This document shows positions 27,641 to 37,095 of a stretch of 64,000 nt of DNA, in pieces; position 1 is the stretch's first letter, and each line of letters opens with the position of its first letter. The stretch is taken from assembly GCF_002095395.1 (NCBI RefSeq), contig NZ_MJEI01000092.1, positions 35,939 through 99,938 on the forward strand, written 5' to 3'. The notes below the pieces were generated by a model that made no database searches, was not told the DNA's origin, and worked only from the letters and a program-made list of their open reading frames with translations. The stretch is from Williamsia sp. 1135 (GTDB lineage: Bacteria > Actinomycetota > Actinomycetes > Mycobacteriales > Mycobacteriaceae). The position numbers and the translations under genes are program-made.

Positions 27641-29863
27641 GTGAACGCTCCCTCCGACATGCTGATCGGCATGCTGCTGGAGCGCCGCTACCGGATCGAT
27701 GCGCTCATCGCCCGCGGCGGCATGTCCAGCGTCTACCTCGGAATGGACCTGCGGCTCGATCGGCCTGTCGCCGTCAAGGTGATGGACCCGAGATTCTCGG
27801 CAGACCCGCAGTTCCTGGCGCGCCTCGAGTTCGAGGCCCGGTCGGTCGCCAGGCTCAAAGATCCCGGACTCGTGGCCGTCTACGACCAGGGCGCAGACGG
27901 CGACTATGCGTTTCTCGTCATGGAATTGGTGCAGGGCGGCACCCTGCGCGAGCTGTTGCGCGAACGCGGCCCGATGCCACCCCATGCCGTGACCGCCGTG
28001 ACGGCACCGGTCCTCGGAGCACTCGGGTCAGCCCACCGCGCCGGGCTCGTACACCGCGACGTCAAACCCGAGAACGTCCTGATCTCGGACGAAGGCGAAG
28101 TCAAGGTGGTCGACTTCGGCTTGGTGCGCGCCATCGCCGCAGCGGGCATCACGTCGAACAGCGTGATCCTGGGTACCGCAGCGTACCTGTCCCCCGAGCA
28201 GGTCGAGTCCGCGTCCGCCGACGCCCGCTCCGACGTCTACTCCACCGGCATACTCGTATTCGAGATGCTCACCGGCAGAACTCCGTTCACCGGTGACACC
28301 GCTTTGGGTCTGGCCTATCAGCGGCTCAACAACGACGTGCCCGCACCGAGTTCGCTCATACCGGGCGTACCGCCGGAGTTCGACGAGTTCGTCCTGACCT
28401 CGACTGCCCGCAACCCCGAGAACCGTTATCGCGACGGGTATCACATGCGCGAAGTGCTCACCGAGATCGCAGCCGACCTCGAATTGCCCGCGTTCACGGT
28501 GCCCGCCCCGACCCGCTCGGCGGAACGAGAGACCATGGTCGCCTTCCGCGACCGCCAGCAACGGCCCCCGGCGGGCCCACCTGGCGACCCGGATGGCACT
28601 GATCCGATCGCCGCCCCGTCGGCGCCACCGCAGCAGGGCGGCCGGAATCCGACGCGGATCCAGACCCTCCCACCCGACACCCGCCATCAACAGCCGCCAC
28701 CACCCGGGCCCCCACGCCCGCAGGGTCCACCTCCCCCGTCGACGGCGATGATGTCGCAGGCCTCGGCCTACGCAGAACAACGCCGCAAGTCCCGTCGCAC
28801 AGCGCTCATCTGGGTGCTGGTCGTGATGCTCGTGGCGACACTGCTCGGGGTCGGCGGCTGGTGGCTGGGGTCGGGCCGCTTCACCACTGTCCCGGAATTG
28901 ACCGGGATGGACCGCGTCACCGCGACGGAGGCCATCGAAGACGCCGGACTCGACGTCGTTGACGACCCGACCTTCGACAACGATCTCCCCGTCGACCAGG
29001 TGATGTCGGCGCAACCGGCCCCGGGAACCCGCGTCAGCCGATTCTCCGACGTCACCCTGGCGTACTCGGTCGGGCAGCCGAAGGTTCCCGACCTCAGCGC
29101 CGGCGACCCCCTGCCCGAAGTCGAGCAGCGCTTGCGCGACCGCACTCTCGTACCGACGGTGGCCCGGCAGCAGTACAGCAACACCGCACCGAAGGGCTCC
29201 GTGGTCTCGCTGACGCCCAACTCCGGGACCACGGTGCCCGTCGGCAGTGAGATCCAGATCACCACCAGCCGCGGCCCCGAACCCATCTCCGTCCCCGATG
29301 TGTCAGGTCGTGACCAGGACGACGCCACAAAGCTGCTGGGGACCGCGAAACTCAAGACCGGGAACGTCCGCAAAGAGTTCAGCCCGGACATCGACGGCGG
29401 CAAAGTGATCGGCACCAGTCCCGGCGCCGGAGCCATGGCCGAACCCGGAAGCACCGTCGACCTCATTGTCTCGGACGCCATTTCGGTTCCCGACCTGTCA
29501 GGCATGACACCCGATGAGGCACGGCGGACCTTGCAGGACGCCGGACTGATCGCCCAGGATGGCGGAACGTCGACAGATGGCACCGCCAGGGCCGGCGAGA
29601 TCACGTCCGCGAGCCCGGCTTTCGGCGCTCGCGTGGACCCGCGGAATCCCGTGGTACGTATCTTCGTCTCCGATGCCGTCAGCGTCCCCGACGTCACCGG
29701 GGACACCGTCGGCACCGCCAAACGCAAACTCGGCGACGCCGGGCTGAAGGTCAACAGCCGGGGCCTGACAGGGTCCGTCATCTCGATCGTCGTCAGTCAG
29801 AGCCCATCTGGCGGCACCCGCATCAAACAGGGCACCACGGTCGACATCACCTCGATCCCCTAG
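27641..29863 (+). CDS. pknL: Ser/Thr protein kinase PknL with five PASTA domains
   Basis: A 740-residue receptor kinase starting with GTG. The kinase domain (about 17-285) has the glycine loop ARGGMSSVY, VAVKVMD with Lys46, HRDVKPEN and DFGL. A Pro/Gln-rich linker follows, then one transmembrane helix at about 386-409. Five extracellular PASTA repeats fill ~412-740; they are recognised by repeated VPDLSG/VPDVSG starts and SP-G endings. PASTA domains bind peptidoglycan fragments or lipid II. M. tuberculosis PknL lacks this region (399 residues), whereas corynebacterial PknL has it. The likely substrate is the divergent Rv2175c-like protein. Confidence 0.93.
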   Translation: MNAPSDMLIGMLLERRYRIDALIARGGMSSVYLGMDLRLDRPVAVKVMDPRFSADPQFLARLEFEARSVARLKDPGLVAVYDQGADGDYAFLVMELVQGGTLRELLRERGPMPPHAVTAVTAPVLGALGSAHRAGLVHRDVKPENVLISDEGEVKVVDFGLVRAIAAAGITSNSVILGTAAYLSPEQVESASADARSDVYSTGILVFEMLTGRTPFTGDTALGLAYQRLNNDVPAPSSLIPGVPPEFDEFVLTSTARNPENRYRDGYHMREVLTEIAADLELPAFTVPAPTRSAERETMVAFRDRQQRPPAGPPGDPDGTDPIAAPSAPPQQGGRNPTRIQTLPPDTRHQQPPPPGPPRPQGPPPPSTAMMSQASAYAEQRRKSRRTALIWVLVVMLVATLLGVGGWWLGSGRFTTVPELTGMDRVTATEAIEDAGLDVVDDPTFDNDLPVDQVMSAQPAPGTRVSRFSDVTLAYSVGQPKVPDLSAGDPLPEVEQRLRDRTLVPTVARQQYSNTAPKGSVVSLTPNSGTTVPVGSEIQITTSRGPEPISVPDVSGRDQDDATKLLGTAKLKTGNVRKEFSPDIDGGKVIGTSPGAGAMAEPGSTVDLIVSDAISVPDLSGMTPDEARRTLQDAGLIAQDGGTSTDGTARAGEITSASPAFGARVDPRNPVVRIFVSDAVSVPDVTGDTVGTAKRKLGDAGLKVNSRGLTGSVISIVVSQSPSGGTRIKQGTTVDITSIP

Positions 29864-29942
29864 CCTCGGGGAGTTCGGGCGGCGAATTGCCGGACAACTG
29901 GCGCCCCGCGTCCGCGGATGCCCGCTGTTGTGATCTGATTGT

Positions 29943-30023
29943 GGGCGACACGGGGTGCCGAATCCTCTCGGCTGAGATCAGACCCGCTGAACCTGACCAG
30001 TTAGTACTGGCGGAGGGATGTCC
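29943..30023 (+). ncRNA. TPP riboswitch (THI element)
   Basis: The conserved TPP-aptamer strings appear in order: CGGGGTGCCG, GGCTGAGATCAGACCCG, TGAACCTGA and a CCAG...CTGG arm followed by CGGAGGGA. A P1 helix can form between GACA near 29947 and TGTC at 30020-30023. The GGAGGG at 30012-30017 is also the Shine-Dalgarno sequence of the next gene. Thiamine pyrophosphate binding should therefore hide it and block translation. The controlled gene is a short-chain dehydrogenase rather than a recognised thiamine biosynthesis gene. Confidence 0.92.
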
Positions 30024-30026
30024 ATC

Positions 30027-30809
30027 ATGCCGTCGAACAACGCGCAATCCATCGAGCAGCAGATCGTGCTGATCACCGGCGGGGCCCGTGGGCTCGGCCA
30101 GTCGATCACGAGGGCGTTTGCCAACCAGGGCGCGAAGGTGGTCATCAACTACCTGCGAAGCAAGGACGCCGCGGACGCCCTCGTCGCCGAGCTCGGCCCC
30201 GATCACGCACTTGCCGTCGGGGCAGACGTCACCGACCCCGAGGCCGTGGCCGCCCTGTTCGACACCGCGCGAGCGCATTTCGACTCACCGATCACCACCG
30301 TCGTCAACAACGCCCTCGTCGACTTCTCGTTCAACGGTGACGGCCGACCGAAAGCCGACACGATCACGTGGCCGGACTTCGATGCGCAACTGAAAGGCAG
30401 CGTCGCTGCCGCGCTGCACACCACCCAGGCGGCTTTGCCGGGCATGCGCGAAGCGGGTTTCGGCCGCATCATCACCATCGGCACCAACCTCGTCCAGAAC
30501 CCGGTCGTCCCGTACCACGACTACACCGCAGCCAAGGCTGCGCTCTTGGCGTTGACGCGCACCCTGTCCGCGGATCTCGGACCGGAGGGCATCACTGTCA
30601 ACATGGTCTCCGGAGGATTGCTCCGCACCACCGATGCCAGTTCCGCGACTCCGGAGGCGGTGTTCGATCTGATCGCCGAGAGCACCCCGCTACGACGCGT
30701 CACCACGCCGCAGGAATTCGCAGATGCTGTCCTGTTCTTCGCTTCACCGTGGTCTCGCGCCGTCACGGGCCAGAACTTGGTAGTAGACGGTGGCCTAGTC
30801 AAGGACTGA
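30027..30809 (+). CDS. Short-chain dehydrogenase/reductase under TPP-riboswitch control
   Basis: A 260-residue SDR enzyme similar to 3-oxoacyl-ACP reductases. The ATG at 30027 is preferred because the GGAGG in the riboswitch tail lies ten bases upstream; the ATG at 30018 would be inside the riboswitch P1 helix. It has the NAD(P) motif TGGARGLGQ, VVNNALVD (a variant of NNAG) and the catalytic YHDYTAAK (Tyr-x-x-x-Lys). Thiamine-regulated SDR genes, named oarX in comparative work on THI elements, are known in proteobacteria. The substrate is unknown. A role in thiamine salvage or in oxidising a thiamine-related alcohol is inference only. Confidence 0.88.
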   Translation: MPSNNAQSIEQQIVLITGGARGLGQSITRAFANQGAKVVINYLRSKDAADALVAELGPDHALAVGADVTDPEAVAALFDTARAHFDSPITTVVNNALVDFSFNGDGRPKADTITWPDFDAQLKGSVAAALHTTQAALPGMREAGFGRIITIGTNLVQNPVVPYHDYTAAKAALLALTRTLSADLGPEGITVNMVSGGLLRTTDASSATPEAVFDLIAESTPLRRVTTPQEFADAVLFFASPWSRAVTGQNLVVDGGLVKD

Positions 30810-30810
30810 C

Positions 30811-30920
30811 GACCCGACCATCCAGCGTGCCCTACCGACCGCCGACCGTGCCGATCTGACCGCCGAGCGTGCTGTTTCGGCACGCTCAACGGCTGTTTCG
30901 GCACGCTCGACGGAAGGCCA
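30811..30920. repeat. 21-bp repeat array R1: three inverted plus two direct units
   Basis: Starting two bases after the dehydrogenase stop, three 21-base units on the minus strand (30811-30831, 30832-30852, 30853-30873) face two units on the plus strand (30879-30899, 30900-30920). Each unit starts with GGCACGCTC-like bases on its own strand (one begins AGCACGCTC). The central pair folds into a hairpin with 8-bp arms at 30865-30872 and 30880-30887. Units vary in their second halves. The same core recurs at 51071-51133 and 51610-51672. Confidence 0.8.
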
Positions 30921-30955
30921 CCTAGGGCGGTGAGCAAGGCGAACTCGCCCCGCCC

Positions 30956-31044
30956 GCGTGCGGCCCGCGTGCTCTGGACGGAGGAGCGAGGGAGCGCAGC
31001 GACTGAGTCGACGGAGGAAGAGCACGCGATAAAGGGCCGCACGC
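30956..31044. repeat. Long imperfect inverted repeat downstream of aroG
   Basis: Arms 30956-30975 and 31019-31044 pair over 20 bases, interrupted by a six-base bulge, around a 43-base loop rich in GGAG and GCGA motifs. The 349-base stretch 30810-31158 between two converging genes contains only this structure and array R1. A 73-codon open frame at 30930-31151 is low-complexity and not convincing. The structure could act as a bidirectional terminator or belong to a dispersed REP-like family. Confidence 0.6.
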
Positions 31045-31158
31045 CCCGCGTAGCGAAGCGGAGCGAAAAAACACAGCTGGTGACACAAGAACCAAACCCG
31101 ACCCAACCAAAACCCGACCGACCAAAACCAGGCCCGAGCGCACTCAACTAACCCGCGA

Positions 31159-32571
<1,413 letters not shown>

Positions 32572-32611
32572 CTAGTGCCCCGCCGACATCCGAAACCAAT
32601 TCATCGCCGGA

Positions 32612-33103
32612 TCACTGCGGCCGGTTCACCGAACTCTCGATGGCGAGCCACTTGTTCAGGTTGTGCCGTGCGTCCGCCAGCGCGTCGTGCGCATCCTTGG
32701 GCGCGGCGGGCAACTCGGGGCGTCCGCTGAGTTCCCAGTGCTGCCGCAACTCGCGGGTGTAGCGCGGGAGTTCTCGGGGTAACGCCGTCATCGGACCCCA
32801 CAGCTGGCACAGGACCACGTGGTCGTACGCACCGACCCAGGCCCACAACTCGATGGTCCCGGGTCCGGAGTTCACGAAATCGAGCAGATCTTCTTTGATC
32901 CGGGCGCGGGAGCGCCATGCCTTCGACGCCGGCGACGGCAGCTTGGGAAGGACGTTCGCCCGGACCCATTGGCCGGCCCGGTCAGGGTCGAATTCGGTTG
33001 ACACGGCGTAGAACTCGCGGCCGTCCTCGGCGACCATCCCGATCGAGACCAACTCGATCGTGCGGCCGTCCTCGATGAACTCGCAGTCGTAGAAGTAGCG
33101 CAC
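32612..33103 (-). CDS. 3'-5' exoribonuclease, RNase AS type (Rv2179c-like)
   Basis: A 163-residue DEDD-family exonuclease. The N-terminal FYDCEFIEDGRTIELVSIGMV holds the first Asp-x-Glu, a central WAWVGAYDHVVL supplies another Asp, and HDALADARHN gives the final His-x4-Asp. The M. tuberculosis homologue Rv2179c is RNase AS, which degrades adenylate-rich 3' ends. The GTG start at 33103 lies seven bases after the plsC stop. It has the usual length for the family. Confidence 0.88.
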   Translation of the reverse strand: MRYFYDCEFIEDGRTIELVSIGMVAEDGREFYAVSTEFDPDRAGQWVRANVLPKLPSPASKAWRSRARIKEDLLDFVNSGPGTIELWAWVGAYDHVVLCQLWGPMTALPRELPRYTRELRQHWELSGRPELPAAPKDAHDALADARHNLNKWLAIESSVNRPQ

Positions 33104-33110
33104 CGGCGGA

Positions 33111-33821
33111 TCAGGCCGCCGGGGGCGTCTCGGTGACCGGCTCGGCGGCCGGTTGATCTTTGAGGGTCGCGGCGTAGACGTCGACGTACTGCTGCCCGCT
33201 CAAGTGCATGAGCTCGTACATGATCTCGTCGGTGACCGCGCGTTCGATGAACCTGTTGCCCTCCATGCCCTCATAGCGGCTGAAGTCCAGCGGCTTCCCG
33301 ATCTTGACGGTGATGCGGCCGAGGCGCGGGATCGTGGTGCCGGGCGGGTTCAATTCGCTGGTCCCGATCATCGCCACGGGGATCACCGGAACACCGCACT
33401 CCATCGCGATTCGGGCCAGACCGGTCTTGCCCTTGTACAGCCGACCGTCAGGAGACCGGGTGCCCTCGGGATACATGGCCATCAGGTCACCGACGTCGAG
33501 TTTGCGACGAGCCGACACGAGCGCACCGGCCGCGGCGTCGGCGCCGGTGCGGTCGATCGGGATCTGACTCGAGGCATTGAAGAACCATCGCTGGAACGCG
33601 CCCTTGGCCCCGGTGCCGGTGAAGTACTCGCTCTTGGCGAGGAAGTACATCCGGCGCGGCACCATCAGCGGAAGGTAGAAACTGTCGACGACCGCGAGGT
33701 GGTTACTGGCGAGAATTGCCGGACCCTTGGCCGGGATATTCTCCAGCCCTTCGACTTTCGGCCGACCCAGGGCCCGCAGCGCAGGTCCCATCAGGATGTA
33801 TTTGAAGACCCAGTACCACAT
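33111..33821 (-). CDS. plsC: 1-acyl-glycerol-3-phosphate acyltransferase (PlsC family)
   Basis: A 236-residue membrane-associated acyltransferase of phospholipid synthesis. It has the catalytic NHLAVVD (HxxxxD) motif near residue 40-46 and MYPEGTRSPDGRL as the acyl-acceptor motif. Only one N-terminal hydrophobic stretch is obvious. It precedes the RNase gene and corresponds to Rv2182c. Confidence 0.92.
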   Translation of the reverse strand: MWYWVFKYILMGPALRALGRPKVEGLENIPAKGPAILASNHLAVVDSFYLPLMVPRRMYFLAKSEYFTGTGAKGAFQRWFFNASSQIPIDRTGADAAAGALVSARRKLDVGDLMAMYPEGTRSPDGRLYKGKTGLARIAMECGVPVIPVAMIGTSELNPPGTTIPRLGRITVKIGKPLDFSRYEGMEGNRFIERAVTDEIMYELMHLSGQQYVDVYAATLKDQPAAEPVTETPPAA

Positions 33822-33889
33822 GTCTTCTCACTCTCTGACGAGCCACAAACGCCCCGCCGCTGTTGCCGACACCACATACGCCGAGAACT

Positions 33890-34897
33890 TTACCCACCCG
33901 GGCGCTGGTCCGTCACAGCCCTGGCCCCCATCCTGGCTATCTGAGCGGCGCCGATCATCCCCGCCGCCTCTCCGAGCTGGGTTCCGCGGATGCGTGCCAT
34001 CCGCCGGTGTCCTGCTCCGGTCAGCAACGCCGAGTAGTGCTCCCGGGCCTCATCGAGATAGAGCCCCGAGGACGAACCCACGCCCCCGGCCAAGACCACG
34101 AGATCGGGATCGAAGACGTCGCACACCATCGCGAGCCCCAACCCGAGCCAGCGGGCGAACTCGGCGAACGCCGCCAACGCGAGCGCGTCACCGTCGTGAG
34201 CGGCCGCCGCGATCCGACGACCGGTCAGCGAACCGGGATCGTCGGTGATCTCCCGGGCGAGCTGGCTGTTCCACATGCCGCCGTCCGCGATCAGCTCGAC
34301 GACGGTGTCCACCAATGCCGTACCACTGCAATATCTTTCCCAGCACCCGAACTTTCCGCACGAGCACGGCCTGCCGTCGGGCATCACGCGCAGGTGTCCG
34401 AGTTCGGGGGCGACGCCGAAGCTCCCGCGGTAGATCTCACCGTCGAGGAGCAATCCGGCGCCGATACCGGTGCCGATCGCGATGACCAGGGTGTTGTGAC
34501 CGCGGGCGGCCGCACCGAAGTGATATTCGGCCACCGCCGCGGCGTTCGCGTCATGCTCGCAGAACACGGGAAGGCCGATCCGGGCCGTCATCTCCTCGGC
34601 GACCCGCGCCTCGCGCCACGGCAGGTGGGGAGAGAACCGGATGACCTGCCGGTCGGTGGTGAGAAATCCGGCCACTGCAAGCCCGACCGCGGTCACCGTC
34701 CAGCGTTCTGCCAGTTCGGCGACGGTCCAGTCGAGACAGCTCTCGAGTGCGGTCGCCGTCGTGGGGGTCTGAGACCGTACGGTGTCGAGCACCTGGCCGT
34801 TCTCGTCCACGACAGCGGCCCGGATGCTCGTCCCGCCGATGTCGATACCGACGGCCATGTCCCCTCTACCCGCGCCGTGCCGGGGCTCGGCGCTCAC
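33890..34897 (-). CDS. glk: ROK-family glucokinase
   Basis: A 335-residue sugar kinase that phosphorylates glucose with ATP or polyphosphate. It has the phosphate loop GIDIGGTS, EHDANAAA with the catalytic Asp, and the zinc-binding CSCGKFGCWE signature of ROK proteins. The GTG at 34897 overlaps the stop of the upstream gene (GTGA). An ATG at 34858 with GAGGGGAC upstream is also a good start and gives the usual MAVGIDIGGT N-terminus. The gene is not part of the corresponding M. tuberculosis block, so it is an insertion relative to that order. Confidence 0.9.
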   Translation of the reverse strand: MSAEPRHGAGRGDMAVGIDIGGTSIRAAVVDENGQVLDTVRSQTPTTATALESCLDWTVAELAERWTVTAVGLAVAGFLTTDRQVIRFSPHLPWREARVAEEMTARIGLPVFCEHDANAAAVAEYHFGAAARGHNTLVIAIGTGIGAGLLLDGEIYRGSFGVAPELGHLRVMPDGRPCSCGKFGCWERYCSGTALVDTVVELIADGGMWNSQLAREITDDPGSLTGRRIAAAAHDGDALALAAFAEFARWLGLGLAMVCDVFDPDLVVLAGGVGSSSGLYLDEAREHYSALLTGAGHRRMARIRGTQLGEAAGMIGAAQIARMGARAVTDQRPGG

Positions 34898-35334
34898 GTC
34901 CTGTCCACGCCGTCGTCACCTACGGGTTCGAAGCGAACGGTGATGGGTTGATACGCCGCATCGCGACCGGTCTCACCCGGCGTGCGAGGCGCGGGCGCCG
35001 CCGCGCCGGCACCGATCACCTGCTCCAGCGCAGCCTGGATCGCCTCCAAGATCGCGATCAGCTGTCCCAGTATCTGCCACAGCAGTTCACCTGCCTCTTC
35101 GATGATCCCGTCCAAGGCGATCCGCGCCTGTCCGGCGAAGTCGGTCGGCGGCCTGGGTCCACCCCGTGCGCCGGCCTGGCCACCTGATTCGCCGGTTCGC
35201 GTGCCGCCCTCGCCGAGGAGGCCTGCCGCCAGCGTGTCGAAACGCTCCAGGACGCCCAGGATGAGGGCGCGCCAGGCCTCGGCGTCCGAGCCTGACCGAG
35301 CACCGTCTGCGTCACCGCCATGCTGATGGGTCAA
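34894..35334 (-). CDS. Conserved hypothetical protein (Rv2183c position)
   Basis: A 146-residue protein with no recognised domain. The N-terminal ~70 residues are Gly-rich and polar with one helix (WRALILGVLERFDTLAAGLL). The middle is a long amphipathic to hydrophobic helix (LLWQILGQLIAILEAIQAALEQVI), and the tail is basic and acidic mixed. No signal peptide is seen. Its stop overlaps glk. The position matches Rv2183c, which is also uncharacterised. Confidence 0.7.
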   Translation of the reverse strand: MTHQHGGDADGARSGSDAEAWRALILGVLERFDTLAAGLLGEGGTRTGESGGQAGARGGPRPPTDFAGQARIALDGIIEEAGELLWQILGQLIAILEAIQAALEQVIGAGAAAPAPRTPGETGRDAAYQPITVRFEPVGDDGVDRT

Positions 35335-35407
35335 GCCGGCCTTCTCTCGTTCACGCTGCCTTCACGGTCGGGTGGCTCATGCGATGTCCGTCATTGTTAC
35401 CTATCTG

Positions 35408-36661
35408 CTACGGCTGGGGCCAGAGACCGGGGTCAGGGCGGAATCGGACCGTCAGCACCCCGCCGTCCCACTGGGCTCCCAAGACCAGACATCGCCGCAG
35501 CACCGACGGTAGTCGTACCCGCCTGCGCACTCCACTCACGGTGATCATCAGATCGTCACCGCTACGACCCAGTTGCAGCCCCGAGGGGTCCGGAAGCGCC
35601 TGTGTCCAGCTCATCCGGTAGATCGAATCGACTCCTGAACCCGATTCGCGCTCGACCTTGGCCGCTTGGGGCCCCACTGTGTCCATCGGCCGCGACTCGA
35701 TACGCACTCCGAGCCGCCGCAATGTCAACACCGAATCGATCGGCTCCGAAAGCCATGGCAGGCTTATGAATTCGGCGCCGGAGGTGATCTCGCGCAGCCG
35801 TTCGACAGCAGCGGCCTGGACCCTGAGCTGCTCATCCCACCACGTCGCCGGCCCCGCCGCACCGGCGCCCGTCGGCGGAGGTGAAATATTGTCCGGAAGA
35901 ACACGATTGGCCAGCACGGTACTGAGCGGGAGCCCCATCACCTGCAACACCGAGAGTGCTCGCTCCGCTGTCGCCACTCCGTGACTATCGGCGCCGACGA
36001 CGAGATGAACGTCGACACCTGTGGTGTCGAACAGCAATTCATCGACGTCCACGCAGTCACGGACGAGCGCGTCGAGCACCGCGACGACCCTGGCGATACG
36101 GACATTGTCTGTCGACGCCGCAAGGCGCCGGTGCCTCGGCCACAGCCTCTCGATGGTGTCGGAGACCATCTGCGGAACGCGCAAAAACTCGAACGGGTCC
36201 GTACCGCCCGATAGGTCCACCACGACCTGCGACCAGGATCCCGACGCCGCCTCGTCTCGGATCCGGCGCAACGCCAGCAGCGATTCGACGCCGGGCATCC
36301 CCAGCACCTCTTCGGGATCGAGTCCCGCGAGCACGGCACCTACCCCGGGGACACCTGTACCCGTCAACTCGCCGGCAGCCAGTGCCGAGCGCACCGTCCC
36401 CCAGGTCTGCTCGAGCATCGCCATCGTGTCGAGTTCGAGCAGATCGACTTGCTGCGAGGCCGGGATCGGTTCTCCCGGAACAGAAAAGACACCGAAGACA
36501 GTCGCCGCCGAATGAAACCTGTCCAGCGTGACGAGCAAGGTCTTTCCCCGACGGCCGGTGCGACGAGCCTCCCGGTCGCCGGCGGCGGCGGCCGCCGCGA
36601 CCGTGGTGGTTCCCGCCCCGCCCGCACCGAGTACGAGGTGGATGGGCGCTAGATCGATCAG
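35408..36661 (-). CDS. ArsA-like ATPase family protein with degenerate P-loop (Rv2184c position)
   Basis: About 417 residues if translation begins at the CTG at 36661, which overlaps the stop of the SRPBCC gene (CTGA) and has AGAGGG eight bases upstream. No ATG, GTG or TTG lies in this frame before a TTG at 36538, which would remove the whole nucleotide-binding loop. The loop reads GAGGAGTTT where ArsA/MinD proteins have GKGGVGKTT, so both lysines are absent. Later ArsA-like features remain (LLVTLDRFHSA, VVVDLSGGTDPFEFLRVP, VLANRVLP), and the C-terminus ends in a small beta domain. ATP hydrolysis is doubtful. The function is unknown. Confidence 0.68.
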   Translation of the reverse strand: MIDLAPIHLVLGAGGAGTTTVAAAAAAGDREARRTGRRGKTLLVTLDRFHSAATVFGVFSVPGEPIPASQQVDLLELDTMAMLEQTWGTVRSALAAGELTGTGVPGVGAVLAGLDPEEVLGMPGVESLLALRRIRDEAASGSWSQVVVDLSGGTDPFEFLRVPQMVSDTIERLWPRHRRLAASTDNVRIARVVAVLDALVRDCVDVDELLFDTTGVDVHLVVGADSHGVATAERALSVLQVMGLPLSTVLANRVLPDNISPPPTGAGAAGPATWWDEQLRVQAAAVERLREITSGAEFISLPWLSEPIDSVLTLRRLGVRIESRPMDTVGPQAAKVERESGSGVDSIYRMSWTQALPDPSGLQLGRSGDDLMITVSGVRRRVRLPSVLRRCLVLGAQWDGGVLTVRFRPDPGLWPQP

Positions 36662-37095
36662 CCTTCGACCCTCTTCTTGAGTTCTTTGAGCGCTGCGTCC
36701 GTGATCGCTTTCTCAGCCCGACGCTTGAGCTGGCCGATCATCGGGATGGAAAGGCCGACGCTGAGCTCATAGGTGACCTTCGTCGATCCGGGGGCCTGCT
36801 GCACCAGCAGGTAGCGCCCGTGCTGGGCTGTCTGCAGATCGCTGCTGACCAGATCCCAGGTCACCGAATTGCCGTCGGGTGACCAGTCATAGCTCAATTC
36901 GTAGTTGTCCTTGAGGACACCGGCATCGAGGACGAACCGGACCTGCCGGGCCCGCCCTGACGCACCGGGAACCGTCACCTGGACGTCGCGGGCGGCCGAG
37001 ACCCACTTCGGGTACTGCTCGAAATCGGCGATGACCGACATGATGGCCTGCGCATCGGCGTTGATGACGATGGACTGCTCAGTACGATCCGTCAT
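36658..37095 (-). CDS. SRPBCC (START-like) family protein, Rv2185c-like
   Basis: A 145-residue polyketide-cyclase/START-like protein from the ATG at 37095. It has the family pattern INADAQAIMSVIADFEQYPKW near the N-terminus and a long C-terminal helix (KRRAEKAITDAALKELKKRVEG). Such proteins bind hydrophobic ligands in a deep cavity. The start overlaps the stop of the next SRPBCC-like gene upstream (ATGA). The counterpart is Rv2185c. No ligand is known. Confidence 0.85.
   Translation of the reverse strand: MTDRTEQSIVINADAQAIMSVIADFEQYPKWVSAARDVQVTVPGASGRARQVRFVLDAGVLKDNYELSYDWSPDGNSVTWDLVSSDLQTAQHGRYLLVQQAPGSTKVTYELSVGLSIPMIGQLKRRAEKAITDAALKELKKRVEG

Noticed and set aside
29863..30018. ATG at 30018 as the SDR start
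   Set aside because: It is adjacent to the GGAGGG site and inside the riboswitch P1 helix; the ATG at 30027 has proper spacing.
30811..30920. Repeat array considered as a CRISPR
   Set aside because: Units are 21 bases with no unique spacers, are inverted within one array, and no cas genes are present.
30930..31151. A 73-codon plus-strand frame between SDR and aroG
   Set aside because: Lies over the long inverted repeat, is low-complexity (Lys/Pro/Thr tail) and has no clear ribosome site.
35408..36538. TTG at 36538 as the start of the ArsA-like gene
   Set aside because: It would remove the nucleotide-loop region and leave 120 bases untranslated; homologous sequence continues upstream to the CTG overlapping the previous stop.
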